Assembly (NCBI GenBank): GCA_905372265.1
Contig: CAJPOL010000079.1
Location: forward strand, 1 to 8,363
Reading direction: 5' to 3'
Origin: an uncultured Treponema sp.
GTDB lineage: Bacteria; Spirochaetota; Spirochaetia; Treponematales; Treponemataceae
DNA: 8,363 nucleotides
This document shows, in pieces, positions 1 to 6,657 of the stretch. How positions within the stretch are numbered: the first letter of the stretch is position 1; the number at the start of each line of letters is the position of its first letter. The translations under genes were made by a program, and so were the position numbers. The notes beneath the pieces were generated by a model. The model made no database searches and was not told the origin of the DNA. It worked only from the letters and a program-made list of their open reading frames with translations.

Positions 1-2
1 TT

Positions 3-1415
3 ATCGATGATTTTTTAGCGCCGGAAGGTATTATCACTCAAAAGCGCAGTATCGACGCGGCAATCGAGGCAAATCGAAATACAATAGAAGAAAAACGAAA
101 AAAGATAGCCAATCTGCATACCGAAAACGAGCAGCTCGCAGTAAAAATAAACGAATACCGGAAAACGCTGGAAGACCTCCGTATCCATAAAACCAAGATG
201 AAAGCGGAATCCGATGCCGCCGAGCAGCAAGCGGCGTTCTTGCGGAAAGAATTGACGGTACAGCAAAACGTGCTCCGCGAACTTGAAAACGAGCTGTATA
301 CGGAACAAAAACGCTTTGACGAGGTAAAAGAACAGCTGCTCGAAATTGAAGGAGAAATTGCATCGATCGACCGTAAAGGACGGCAGCTGACGGAGGCGTT
401 GGAACAGCTTGAAAAGGAAATCGCCTCCCGCAATAATGAACTTTCAAGCAATGAGGGGACTCTCAAATCGCTGAATGCGGAACTTGCCAAGTACAATTCG
501 CTCATTGAAAAATACTATGTCGATACGGCAACCCTTGAAATCGAAATTAAAAATGTGAAAGACAACTTTAGGGAAACCCATTCGCGTGAGCTTCTGGAAT
601 TTGAAGAGCGGATGTATACCATCACGGCATCTTCGATGGATCTGCGGACGGAGCTTGCGGAACTGCGTAGTAAGCTGAAAGAACTCGGCAGTGTCAACCT
701 CATGGCTCCTGAGGAATTTGAAGAAGTCAAGACCCGCTTTGATTTTCTGACGGAACAGATAGCCGACCTTGATAAAGCCCGCGCCGACTTACAGCGGATT
801 ACCGATGAGATACGGGCCGAATCGACGGAGCTTTTTCTCATCACCTATAACAAAATAAAAAAGAACTTTCATAATATGTTTAGACGGCTCTTCGGCGGCG
901 GGCGGGCGGAGATAAAATTGACCGATCCGAAACTGGTACTTGAATCGGGGATTGATATTTTTGCACAGCCGCCGGGAAAAAAACTGGAAAACATTAGTCT
1001 TTTGTCAGGCGGAGAAAAATCAATGACGGCCGTCGCACTGCTTTTTGCTACCTATATGGTTAAACCCTCGCCGTTTTGCTTGCTTGATGAAATCGATGCG
1101 GCGCTTGACGAACAAAATGTCAGCCGCTTTGTTACCGCGCTTTGCGGTTTTGCAAATGTGAGTCAGTACATTGTCATCACGCACAATAAAAAAACGGTAT
1201 TGGGAGCGCATACCATGATCGGGGTTACGATGGAAGAATCCGGCGTTTCAAAACTTATCGCTACCAAACTCGACAGCGATGCGGAGCTGTTAAGGAAGGA
1301 CGGATTACCGGAAGATACCGCTCCGTTTATAGAAGAAGATATCGCGCCGGAAGAAGGGGTGTATATTCCTTCCCGTCCGCCTAAACGGATACGCAAAGGA
1401 GAGGAGGATAAATAA
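3..1415 (+). CDS. smc: Chromosome segregation ATPase SMC, C-terminal half (5' end outside window)
   Basis: The frame is open from the first bases, so this is the last 470 codons of a longer gene. SMC dimers form the bacterial condensin that compacts and segregates the chromosome in the cytoplasm. The first roughly 230 codons are Glu/Lys/Leu-rich coiled coil, matching the returning arm after the hinge. The head domain follows: a GSVNLMAPEE motif, the ABC signature LSGGEK (1002-1019), Walker B FCLLDEID with the catalytic Glu (1074-1097), the D-loop AALDE, and the H-loop His in VITHNK (codon 1182-1184). MIGVTMEESGVSK is a typical SMC C-terminal motif. Walker A, the Q-loop and the hinge must lie upstream. 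A short acidic/basic tail ends in RKGEEDK. The downstream gene starts 2 nt after the stop, so smc heads or belongs to an operon with two envelope proteins. RecN or another SMC-like ATPase is unlikely given the signature and tail motifs. Confidence 0.95.
   Translation: MDDFLAPEGIITQKRSIDAAIEANRNTIEEKRKKIANLHTENEQLAVKINEYRKTLEDLRIHKTKMKAESDAAEQQAAFLRKELTVQQNVLRELENELYTEQKRFDEVKEQLLEIEGEIASIDRKGRQLTEALEQLEKEIASRNNELSSNEGTLKSLNAELAKYNSLIEKYYVDTATLEIEIKNVKDNFRETHSRELLEFEERMYTITASSMDLRTELAELRSKLKELGSVNLMAPEEFEEVKTRFDFLTEQIADLDKARADLQRITDEIRAESTELFLITYNKIKKNFHNMFRRLFGGGRAEIKLTDPKLVLESGIDIFAQPPGKKLENISLLSGGEKSMTAVALLFATYMVKPSPFCLLDEIDAALDEQNVSRFVTALCGFANVSQYIVITHNKKTVLGAHTMIGVTMEESGVSKLIATKLDSDAELLRKDGLPEDTAPFIEEDIAPEEGVYIPSRPPKRIRKGEEDK
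1401..1407 (+). promoter_or_regulatory. Ribosome binding site for the small membrane protein
   Basis: GAGGAGG lies inside the last codons of smc, 10 nt before the ATG at 1418. It is a strong Shine-Dalgarno match and indicates that the downstream gene is translated from the smc transcript. Confidence 0.75.
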
Positions 1416-1417
1416 CT

Positions 1418-1762
1418 ATGGATATAAAAGAAACGATTCAAGAGCATAAGCTGCTTGTTCTTTCTGTTTCACTCGGTATATTGATTGTATGCTTAGGTCT
1501 TGCCGTTATACTCTTAGTCCATGAGAATAAAAAGCCTAAGGGGAATCCGGATGAGATAATGATTTCGATCGATCCGGTTATTTTGATGCTGCCGGAAGAA
1601 CCGCTGACACTGCCGCCGGTTCAGTATTCCCGTAAGCAGAAGAAAATCTGGACGGAGACGGATATGCAGTACTGGTATACCATTCCTGATATGAGAGAAA
1701 TGCAGAAACTGCATGACCAGAATGAACGGCAAATACAGCAACTATGGGAGAGCGTGCCATGA
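1418..1762 (+). CDS. Small single-pass membrane protein, function unknown
   Basis: I do not recognise a family for this 114-residue protein. Residues about 11-34 form one strongly hydrophobic helix (from LLVLSVSLGI to AVILLV), followed by a basic HENKKPK stretch. There is no signal-peptidase site, so a membrane anchor is the best reading. The rest is soluble: a Pro-rich part (about 50-68, LMLPEEPLTLPPVQY), then an aromatic and Gln/Met-rich tail (about 75-114) that looks helical and may mediate protein contacts. Charges flank the helix on both sides, so topology is uncertain. The start is supported by GAGGAGG upstream and a 2-nt gap from smc. Its stop overlaps the start of the next gene (ATGA), so the two are probably translationally coupled and may work together in the envelope. 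The coding call is firm; the function is open. Confidence 0.8.
   Translation: MDIKETIQEHKLLVLSVSLGILIVCLGLAVILLVHENKKPKGNPDEIMISIDPVILMLPEEPLTLPPVQYSRKQKKIWTETDMQYWYTIPDMREMQKLHDQNERQIQQLWESVP
1747..1752 (+). promoter_or_regulatory. Ribosome binding site deciding the start of the exported TPR-like protein
   Basis: GGAGAG lies 6 nt before the ATG at 1759. It therefore supports 1759 over the in-frame ATG at 1744, which has no comparable site before it. Confidence 0.65.
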
Positions 1763-2925
1763 AAAAATATATCTATCTATTCTGTCTTATCACGGTCTGC
1801 GCAGTGCCGCTTGCAGCCGGTACCGCGCAAGATTCGCAAATGCAGGCCGCAGAACGCCAAGAAGCAGCGGAACCGGCGATGAATCCCGCTGTTCCGCCGG
1901 ATACGGCGCAGGATATTGTTATTGACCGGCAGTCTGAGGATGAGAAAGCTGCACAGCAGGATTATGAGCAAACGCTCATTGAACTTATCAGTGATTTTGA
2001 AGAGCACGGCGGCGATCATCATTATCAGGCGCCGTCCCGTTTCGGTGAAGAAATGTCGGGACGTTTTCCGCCGCGTATTTTTTCTGTGGCGTTATCAAAA
2101 GAACCCGAAACGGAACGGACCGTTGCCGTTTCCCGGACAGCCGTTATGGAAGAAAAACAGCGGCTTGAAATTGTATATCCGGGGCACGGATGGGTATATG
2201 TCGGTGAGCAAACTTCTCAGCAGGGACTCCGGTATGAACAGCGGAAATTGCAGGAGGACGCTTCCATTTTTACCTTTATAGCGGAAAAAAAAGGAACGTA
2301 TGTTCTCCATTTTTCATATTTTGATGTTTTTACGGATGATTTTGTTACCGATGCGATTGCCGTTTCCGTAGGGGCGGCGCGTACCGGTATGCCGAAAACA
2401 ATTGTCCGCGCACCGGATTACAAAGGAAACGGCGCTGATAGTTCCGATGAAGATGCAATGGGAGAAGACGGTGCCGCGCCGGTACAAGCCGGTGTAACGC
2501 CGGAAACACCGCCTGTGTCCTCCGATTCTGCAATGCGGGAAGAAACTACCGAAAGTCCTGCTGATGCTGCCGGCGCTGCCCCGGTTGCTGAAGAGCCGGC
2601 TTTACGTATTCCATCCGCCGGTGAAGGAGAAACTCCGCTTACCCCCGATGAACTCTTGGAAAAAGCGCGTACTGCAATCGGCGCCGCTGATGCCGTATCC
2701 GCGCTCAACTATTTGGAAACATTTTTTACCGATGCGACAACTAAAATCGATGAGGGTTGGTTTTTGCGCGGACGCGCTTATGAGCTGAACGGCGCTGCAC
2801 GGAATATACGGCGCGCTCTTGAAGCGTATCAGACGCTCACCGGCGCCTTTCCGCAGAGTAAATTCTGGGCTGAAGCCGATGGGCGGATACGGTATATCAA
2901 AACATTTTACATTAATATCCGCTAG
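1759..2925 (+). CDS. Exported protein with central beta-rich domain and C-terminal TPR-like domain
   Basis: This is a 388-residue protein. Residues 1-23 look like a signal peptide: KK, then a hydrophobic core (IYLFCLITVCAVPLAA), with likely cleavage near GTA-Q. Cys14 could be a relaxed spirochetal lipobox but fits poorly. Residues about 24-130 are polar and Ala/Glu-rich. Residues about 134-207 look beta-rich, with repeated aromatic strands such as WVYVGE, FTFIAEKKGTYVLHF and AIAVSVG. Residues 208-293 are a low-complexity Ala/Pro/Glu/Ser linker. Residues 294-388 form amphipathic helices with TPR-like spacing (ELLEKARTAI, ALNYLETFF, GWFLRGRAYELNG, ALEAYQTLTGAFP), resembling periplasmic TPR envelope-assembly proteins. 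An earlier ATG at 1744 would put five residues before the signal peptide. The ATGA overlap and the RBS favour 1759. A periplasmic or outer-membrane-associated scaffold role is inference; no named family is certain. Confidence 0.85.
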   Translation: MKKYIYLFCLITVCAVPLAAGTAQDSQMQAAERQEAAEPAMNPAVPPDTAQDIVIDRQSEDEKAAQQDYEQTLIELISDFEEHGGDHHYQAPSRFGEEMSGRFPPRIFSVALSKEPETERTVAVSRTAVMEEKQRLEIVYPGHGWVYVGEQTSQQGLRYEQRKLQEDASIFTFIAEKKGTYVLHFSYFDVFTDDFVTDAIAVSVGAARTGMPKTIVRAPDYKGNGADSSDEDAMGEDGAAPVQAGVTPETPPVSSDSAMREETTESPADAAGAAPVAEEPALRIPSAGEGETPLTPDELLEKARTAIGAADAVSALNYLETFFTDATTKIDEGWFLRGRAYELNGAARNIRRALEAYQTLTGAFPQSKFWAEADGRIRYIKTFYINIR

Positions 2926-2929
2926 AACA

Positions 2930-2968
2930 ACGTCTGCAAAGAACTCATAATGCGTTTTTTGCAGACGT
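2930..2968 (+). terminator. Hairpin after the smc operon, possible terminator
   Basis: Perfect 11-bp inverted repeat: ACGTCTGCAAA at 2930-2940 and TTTGCAGACGT at 2958-2968, with a 17-nt loop. It begins 5 nt after the stop of the exported protein gene. The T-run lies inside the loop and 3' arm rather than after the stem, so intrinsic termination is possible but not classical. It may instead protect the mRNA 3' end. Confidence 0.5.
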
Positions 2969-2992
2969 ATGGGACATTATTCGTGCGGAGGG

Positions 2993-3033
2993 TTTAATAC
3001 CCCGACGCTTGCGTCGTAATGAAGGGTATTAAA
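2993..3033. repeat. Nested palindromic element, copy 1 of a CCCCGACGC core
   Basis: The outer arms TTTAATACCC (2993-3002) and GGGTATTAAA (3024-3033) pair perfectly over 10 bp. Inside them, CGACGC (3003-3008) and GCGTCG (3011-3016) form a second perfect stem. The 7 bases TAATGAA (3017-3023) interrupt the 3' side, as if inserted into a longer original palindrome. The sequence TACCCCGACGC followed by a near-identical 8 bases recurs at 3084-3102. Confidence 0.6.
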
Positions 3034-3059
3034 GCCGACTGCAACCACCTTATAGAACA

Positions 3060-3085
3060 TACAGTGCGAAACATTGAGCACTGTA
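3060..3085. repeat. Perfect 8-bp hairpin between the two CCCCGACGC elements
   Basis: TACAGTGC (3060-3067) and GCACTGTA (3078-3085) form a perfect stem with a 10-nt loop. It abuts the next palindrome directly, sharing base 3085. Confidence 0.5.
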
Positions 3086-3106
3086 CCCCGACGCTCGCGT
3101 CGGGGT
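3085..3106. repeat. Perfect palindromic hairpin, copy 2 of the CCCCGACGC core
   Basis: The arms ACCCCGACG (3085-3093) and CGTCGGGGT (3098-3106) pair perfectly over 9 bp around a CTCG loop. The stem is GC-rich and followed by TTGTTGATTTT, so it could act as a weak terminator on the plus strand. It lies directly beyond the recognisable end of the minus-strand dps-like remnant. The shared core with the element at 2993-3033 suggests a dispersed repeat family. Confidence 0.6.
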
Positions 3107-3109
3107 TGT

Positions 3110-3247
3110 TGATTTTAGGCTGATGCCCAACATCCATATTTTTTTCTCGTAATCGGCGATACTATCGGTTAACAGGGAGTACGTTGCTGCATCATTGGTA
3201 TCGGCTGCTTGTTTCCGGCTCTCATGTAATGACTGGGTTAAATACTC
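3110..3247 (-). pseudogene. C-terminal remnant of a Dps/TpF1-like ferritin-fold protein
   Basis: On the minus strand, 46 codons from 3247 down to 3110 read EYLTQSLHESRK, then QAADTNDAATYSLLTDSIAD, then YEKKIWMLGISLKS. This matches the last helix of Dps-family proteins (acidic D-A-A-T/LLT-D-I segment, then K-x-W-M-L). From memory it aligns well with the end of treponemal antigen TpF1, which has EYL, LLAAESGDA-like and WMLGATLK segments. Dps proteins are dodecamers that oxidise and store iron and protect DNA. The N-terminal two-thirds, including the ferroxidase residues, is missing, and a stop occurs upstream at 3287-3289. After SLKS the frame continues through the GC-rich palindrome to a stop at 3050-3052, so the original stop seems lost. 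The remnant abuts the cfpA promoter. It could instead be a chance match, but the run of family-specific residues argues against that. Confidence 0.65.
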
Positions 3248-3265
3248 AGCAAAAAATAAAATCGC

Positions 3266-3293
3266 TTTACATTTTAAAAAATACTTTTATAAT
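3266..3293 (+). promoter_or_regulatory. Strong sigma70-type promoter of cfpA
   Basis: TTTACA (3266-3271) and TATAAT (3288-3293) are separated by 16 bp of very A/T-rich sequence. The -10 is a perfect consensus and the -35 has one mismatch. Transcription would begin near 3300, giving a leader of about 27 nt before the GTG at 3327. A strong promoter suits an abundant structural protein. It also excludes translation from the in-frame ATG at 3195, which lies upstream of it. Confidence 0.75.
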
Positions 3294-3314
3294 TACACGG
3301 GCATCTTAAAAAAA

Positions 3315-3318
3315 GGAG
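3315..3318 (+). promoter_or_regulatory. Ribosome binding site of cfpA
   Basis: GGAG, within AAAAGGAGAT, lies 8 nt before the GTG at 3327. It fixes that GTG as the start in preference to upstream in-frame ATG codons. Confidence 0.75.
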
Positions 3319-3326
3319 ATAGGACA

Positions 3327-5390
3327 GTGGCAAAGGTATCCGGCAGTTCCAATATATTCCGTTCCAAAAAGCAAAACACAGCAGAAGCAAACAGCGTTTC
3401 TGCACAGGATTGCCCAGGCAGGCATAACGAGGTTAATCGGCTTATCGAAGAAGAAACCCGCCGACTCTTGTATCATGTATCGGCAAAGCTGCCGAAAGAG
3501 ATCTTTGAACAGCTTGACGGTATGGGCGGACTAAAAGAAAAGCTTTATCACTGTTTCAGTCAAAACTATCAGAGCATGTTTAACCGGTATATGGTAACCG
3601 CTGAAGACGAGATGATGAGAAAGGTACAAGAAGTTATTGAGCGGGAGGAAATAAAGGCCGGCAGCCGGTATACGCCGAAAGAAATTGCGAGCCTTTTAGG
3701 TGAAGTAGGCGGTGCGGACACATTTAATACCGGCGAAGTTGAAAAATCGATTGTGAATATGTATGGACACTTACAGGGTTATGTACAGCGCGGGATCAAT
3801 GAGCTTGAAACGCAGACACATTCGCTGCTGCATCAGAAAACGGATGTCGGCGCCTTTGTCCGCGGTGAAAATGCGTATTCAATTGTAAAATGTACATTTA
3901 AAGATAATAACCTCAAACCGAAAACTGTTACCGATGTTAAACTTGCCGTTAATATCCTTGATACCGAATTGATTAGTCCCATTTTTCACTATCAGGTAAC
4001 GGCCGAGTATCTCATTAAAGATCTTATTTCCAATCACTTTATGACTCTTATCGATAAAGAAATTGAAAGAGTAAAAAATGAACTTATCGATGAGGGGAAA
4101 GAAGCGTTAACCGGCAGCGAAGTTCTTTTTAAAAAGATGAGTAAAGTTCCGGAGCTTACCGATGATAATGCCGAGAATGCGGATGGAAAACGCTATGCAG
4201 CGGTTTCAAAGGAATTGATGGAGCGCATTGCTCATTTAAGGGCTGAAATAGACCCTAAAACGTTTGATCCGCTCAACATTCGTGAAAACATAAAACGCAT
4301 CATCGATACGGAAAATGTCCGTAACCGCGGGTTTAATACGGCGGTGAACACTCTGACCTCCATTCTTGATACGGCCAAAATGAGCTATCAATACATTGAA
4401 AACCTTAAAAACGCCCGTGAACTGCTTATCCGCGAATATGACAGTACCGATAGCTCCGAACTTCCTGATGAACACTATCAGATTCGGCTGCGTTACTTTG
4501 ATAATGCTCAGTTAACCGAAGAACGTAAAGCCTATGAGGTGATGATCCACTCATTTGAAACTGAAGTCGAGCATTTATGGGATGTAGTACGCGCACGTTA
4601 CGATAAGTCAAAAGAGAAATGCTTCGGGCGGCGCATTGCGGATTTTGGAGATTTGGCAGCGCTCTACGAAAAATACATTCAAAAAAAGTACAAAATTCCG
4701 AACGGGACGCCTGCGTACAAAGATATTCCCAAAGTATGGGATGAAATTTCGTTTGTTTGCGCGGCGGAAACCGAAGTTGAAAAAATGAACCGTACATTCG
4801 TTTATGAGAAAGAGACCATACGGAAAAAAATTGCCGTGATGCGCGAACGCATAAAAGAAATGTATGCTCATCACTACTCCGATAAACGCCGCGTAATGGA
4901 AGAGCGGCTGGCTATCCTTGAATCGAAATTCAATGCATTTGATTATCTGATTAACCCTTTCCAGCTGCAGCCCGGATTGTTGCTCGACATCGATATTACT
5001 TCCATCAAACGTAAAAAGACAACGCTTAACGGTATGGCTCATGTGCTGAATGAATTTCTGCACAGTGTCTCAAAGGGGTTTACGGATCAGGCGCTTGCCG
5101 CTTTCACTAGGAACCGATCTGTCATCCGCTCAAGCAGCGCGCCGGTATTCGGTTCAAGCAGCGGAGCACTATACGCGGCGGCAGGCGGGCAGAGTGATGT
5201 TTTTGGTATGCTTGAGATGCCTGCCGATTCCGCAAGCGCTGCCCCTGCCGCTATGCAGGAGCCGAAAGCAGTTCCTGCACGCCGTCGCGGACGCAAACCT
5301 CAGGCGGAAAAAGACGGCGAGGCGGAGGCCGGTCAAGCGAAAGTGTCCCGCCGCGGACGGAAACGCAAGGATGAACTGAAAACGCTGTAG
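3327..5390 (+). CDS. cfpA: Cytoplasmic filament protein A
   Basis: This is a 687-residue, roughly 79-kDa cytoplasmic protein with no signal peptide or membrane segment. Size, helical character and sequence fit treponemal CfpA (about 680 residues), which assembles the cytoplasmic filament ribbon running beneath the periplasmic flagella. Loss of CfpA in T. denticola is reported to cause chaining and disturbed nucleoid distribution. Residues 1-30 are polar and basic. Most of 31-600 is charged helix with coiled-coil potential (about 33-110, 225-260, 290-370, 395-430 and 480-540). Residues 600-650 are Ser/Ala/Gly-rich, and the tail carries two AT-hook-like motifs, RRRGRKP (652-658) and RRGRKRK (675-681). 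The GTG start is chosen because the promoter and GGAG site lie just upstream; a longer frame from 3195 would start before the promoter. A GTG start is unusual for an abundant protein. The alternative is an unrelated coiled-coil protein, which I think less likely. Confidence 0.8.
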   Translation: MAKVSGSSNIFRSKKQNTAEANSVSAQDCPGRHNEVNRLIEEETRRLLYHVSAKLPKEIFEQLDGMGGLKEKLYHCFSQNYQSMFNRYMVTAEDEMMRKVQEVIEREEIKAGSRYTPKEIASLLGEVGGADTFNTGEVEKSIVNMYGHLQGYVQRGINELETQTHSLLHQKTDVGAFVRGENAYSIVKCTFKDNNLKPKTVTDVKLAVNILDTELISPIFHYQVTAEYLIKDLISNHFMTLIDKEIERVKNELIDEGKEALTGSEVLFKKMSKVPELTDDNAENADGKRYAAVSKELMERIAHLRAEIDPKTFDPLNIRENIKRIIDTENVRNRGFNTAVNTLTSILDTAKMSYQYIENLKNARELLIREYDSTDSSELPDEHYQIRLRYFDNAQLTEERKAYEVMIHSFETEVEHLWDVVRARYDKSKEKCFGRRIADFGDLAALYEKYIQKKYKIPNGTPAYKDIPKVWDEISFVCAAETEVEKMNRTFVYEKETIRKKIAVMRERIKEMYAHHYSDKRRVMEERLAILESKFNAFDYLINPFQLQPGLLLDIDITSIKRKKTTLNGMAHVLNEFLHSVSKGFTDQALAAFTRNRSVIRSSSAPVFGSSSGALYAAAGGQSDVFGMLEMPADSASAAPAAMQEPKAVPARRRGRKPQAEKDGEAEAGQAKVSRRGRKRKDELKTL

Positions 5391-5396
5391 CGTTTT
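5379..5396 (+). other. Palindrome spanning the cfpA stop codon
   Basis: AAAACGCT (5379-5386) and AGCGTTTT (5389-5396) are perfect complements separated by 2 nt. In RNA this gives a 7-bp stem with a TGTA loop that includes the first base of the TAG stop. No T-run follows, so it is more likely an mRNA 3'-end or attenuation structure than a full terminator. Confidence 0.5.
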
Positions 5397-5397
5397 A

Positions 5398-5415
5398 CGC
5401 CCCGTATACCGGGCG
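5398..5415 (+). other. Small GC hairpin in the cfpA-mtnK gap
   Basis: CGCCC (5398-5402) pairs with GGGCG (5411-5415) across an 8-nt loop. Together with the preceding palindrome it may reduce read-through from cfpA. The mtnK ribosome binding site follows immediately. Confidence 0.35.
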
Positions 5416-5435
5416 GCGGATGGTAAGGGGGAAGC

Positions 5436-6656
5436 ATGAAAAAAGATTGGTCGGCGCACTTTTTAATGACCGCAGAAGATGTCAAAATATATGTTGAAGA
5501 AAAACTCCGGTATTTTGATACGGGAGCGCGTCTTGCCTGTTCTGAAATCGGCGACGGCAACATCAATTATGTATTTAAAGTTACCGATGAGTGCAGCGGA
5601 CGCTCAATTGTGGTTAAGCAGGCCGACGCGCGTTTACGCTCCTCCGGCCGTCCGCTTGATTTACACCGCAGTAAAATAGAAGCAGCGGCGTTGGCTATTC
5701 AATGCTCGCTTGTCCCCTCAATGGTGCCGCGGGTTTATGACTATGACGATACGATGTGCACTTTAAGCATGGAAGATATTTCCGCCTACCGGAATCTCCG
5801 TACGGAAATGATGAGCGGACGTATCTTCCCGAAATTTGCGGAGCAGATTTCGGACTTTTTAGCGACGACACTGCTGATTTCGACCGATTTGGTTCTCGAC
5901 CGCACCGAAAAAAAAGAGCGAGTGAGGTTATTCACTAATAGCGAGCTGTGCGATATAAGCGAAGACCTTGTGTTTACCGAGCCGTACTATGACTATAAAA
6001 AACGGAATATCATTACAGAGGGAAATGAAGCCTTTGTCGAGACGCGCTTGTACCGGAACGAGGCGCTCAAGACAGAGGTAGGTATACTGCGCAATACATT
6101 TATGAACAATGCGCAAACGCTGCTACACGGCGATCTACATTCAGGCTCTATCTTTATCAATGAAAGCGGATTGAAAATCATTGATCCTGAATTTGCATTT
6201 TACGGGCCGATGGGATACGATATCGGGAATGTTGTCGGCAATCTCTTTTTTGCGCTTGCGCATAAAACTTTTTCGGCGCCGCTGCAGACAGACTTTATCG
6301 GCTGGGTAGAAAAGACGATTGCCGATGTTATCGATATGACGGAGCGTAAGTTATCGCGTCTCTATGACGAAATCGTAACCTTTCCGCTGTACAATGCCGC
6401 TTTTAAAACGTACTATCTTGAACAGGTCATGGCGGATGCTTTGGGTTTTGCCGGTACGGAAATAATACGGCGGGTGGTAGGCGATACCAAGGTGGCGGAA
6501 CTTTCTTCCATAAAAGAACTGTCCGTGAGGATTCCTATGGAGCGCGCTTTGATTTTAACCGGTGAAATGCTGATTATGGAACGCCGTATCAGCCGTTCCG
6601 GTGCGGATGCGGTACGCCGCTTTGCACATGCAGTAAAAGGTGCAAGGGAGAAATAG
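5436..6656 (+). CDS. mtnK: S-methyl-5-thioribose kinase
   Basis: This 406-residue cytoplasmic enzyme phosphorylates 5-methylthioribose at C1 using ATP (EC 2.7.1.100), the step after methylthioadenosine nucleosidase in methionine salvage. It has the APH-like kinase fold. The nucleotide loop is EIGDGNINYVFKV (37-49), the ATP-binding Lys is K61 in VVKQA, and the catalytic loop is HGDLHSGSIF (231-240) with D233. The metal-binding motif is DPEFAFYGPMGYDIG (250-264), with DPE replacing the usual DFG. A C-terminal GFAGTEIIRRVVG (337-349) matches the MtnK family closely. Length is normal for the family. The start is supported by AAGGGGGA at 5425-5432. The gene follows cfpA after 45 nt with no clear promoter, and its stop lies 1 nt before mtnA, so the two enzymes are co-expressed. 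The kinase may also accept 5-deoxyribose in organisms with a DHAP shunt. Confidence 0.95.
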   Translation: MKKDWSAHFLMTAEDVKIYVEEKLRYFDTGARLACSEIGDGNINYVFKVTDECSGRSIVVKQADARLRSSGRPLDLHRSKIEAAALAIQCSLVPSMVPRVYDYDDTMCTLSMEDISAYRNLRTEMMSGRIFPKFAEQISDFLATTLLISTDLVLDRTEKKERVRLFTNSELCDISEDLVFTEPYYDYKKRNIITEGNEAFVETRLYRNEALKTEVGILRNTFMNNAQTLLHGDLHSGSIFINESGLKIIDPEFAFYGPMGYDIGNVVGNLFFALAHKTFSAPLQTDFIGWVEKTIADVIDMTERKLSRLYDEIVTFPLYNAAFKTYYLEQVMADALGFAGTEIIRRVVGDTKVAELSSIKELSVRIPMERALILTGEMLIMERRISRSGADAVRRFAHAVKGAREK

Positions 6657-6657
6657 C

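Noticed and set aside
38..505. 155-codon minus-strand open frame opposite smc
   Set aside because: The Ser/Arg/Cys-rich product is the usual reverse shadow of a Glu/Lys-rich coiled coil, with no supporting signals.
1744..1758. Earlier ATG for the exported TPR-like protein
   Set aside because: It would add five residues before the signal peptide and lacks an upstream ribosome binding site. ATG 1759 has GGAGAG at 6 nt and an ATGA overlap.
3085..3116. Intrinsic terminator for the smc operon
   Set aside because: The stem is strong, but the tail TTGTTGATTTT is a poor T-run and the element lies about 160 nt after the operon. I list it as a repeat instead.
4608..5063. 151-codon minus-strand open frame within cfpA
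   Set aside because: It is antisense to a well-supported gene. The peptide is rich in His/Phe/Arg as expected from reverse reading, with no recognisable domain.
6640..6657. GTG start giving mtnA six extra residues
   Set aside because: It lies inside mtnK and has no properly spaced ribosome binding site. ATG 6658 has GGGAG at 7 nt.
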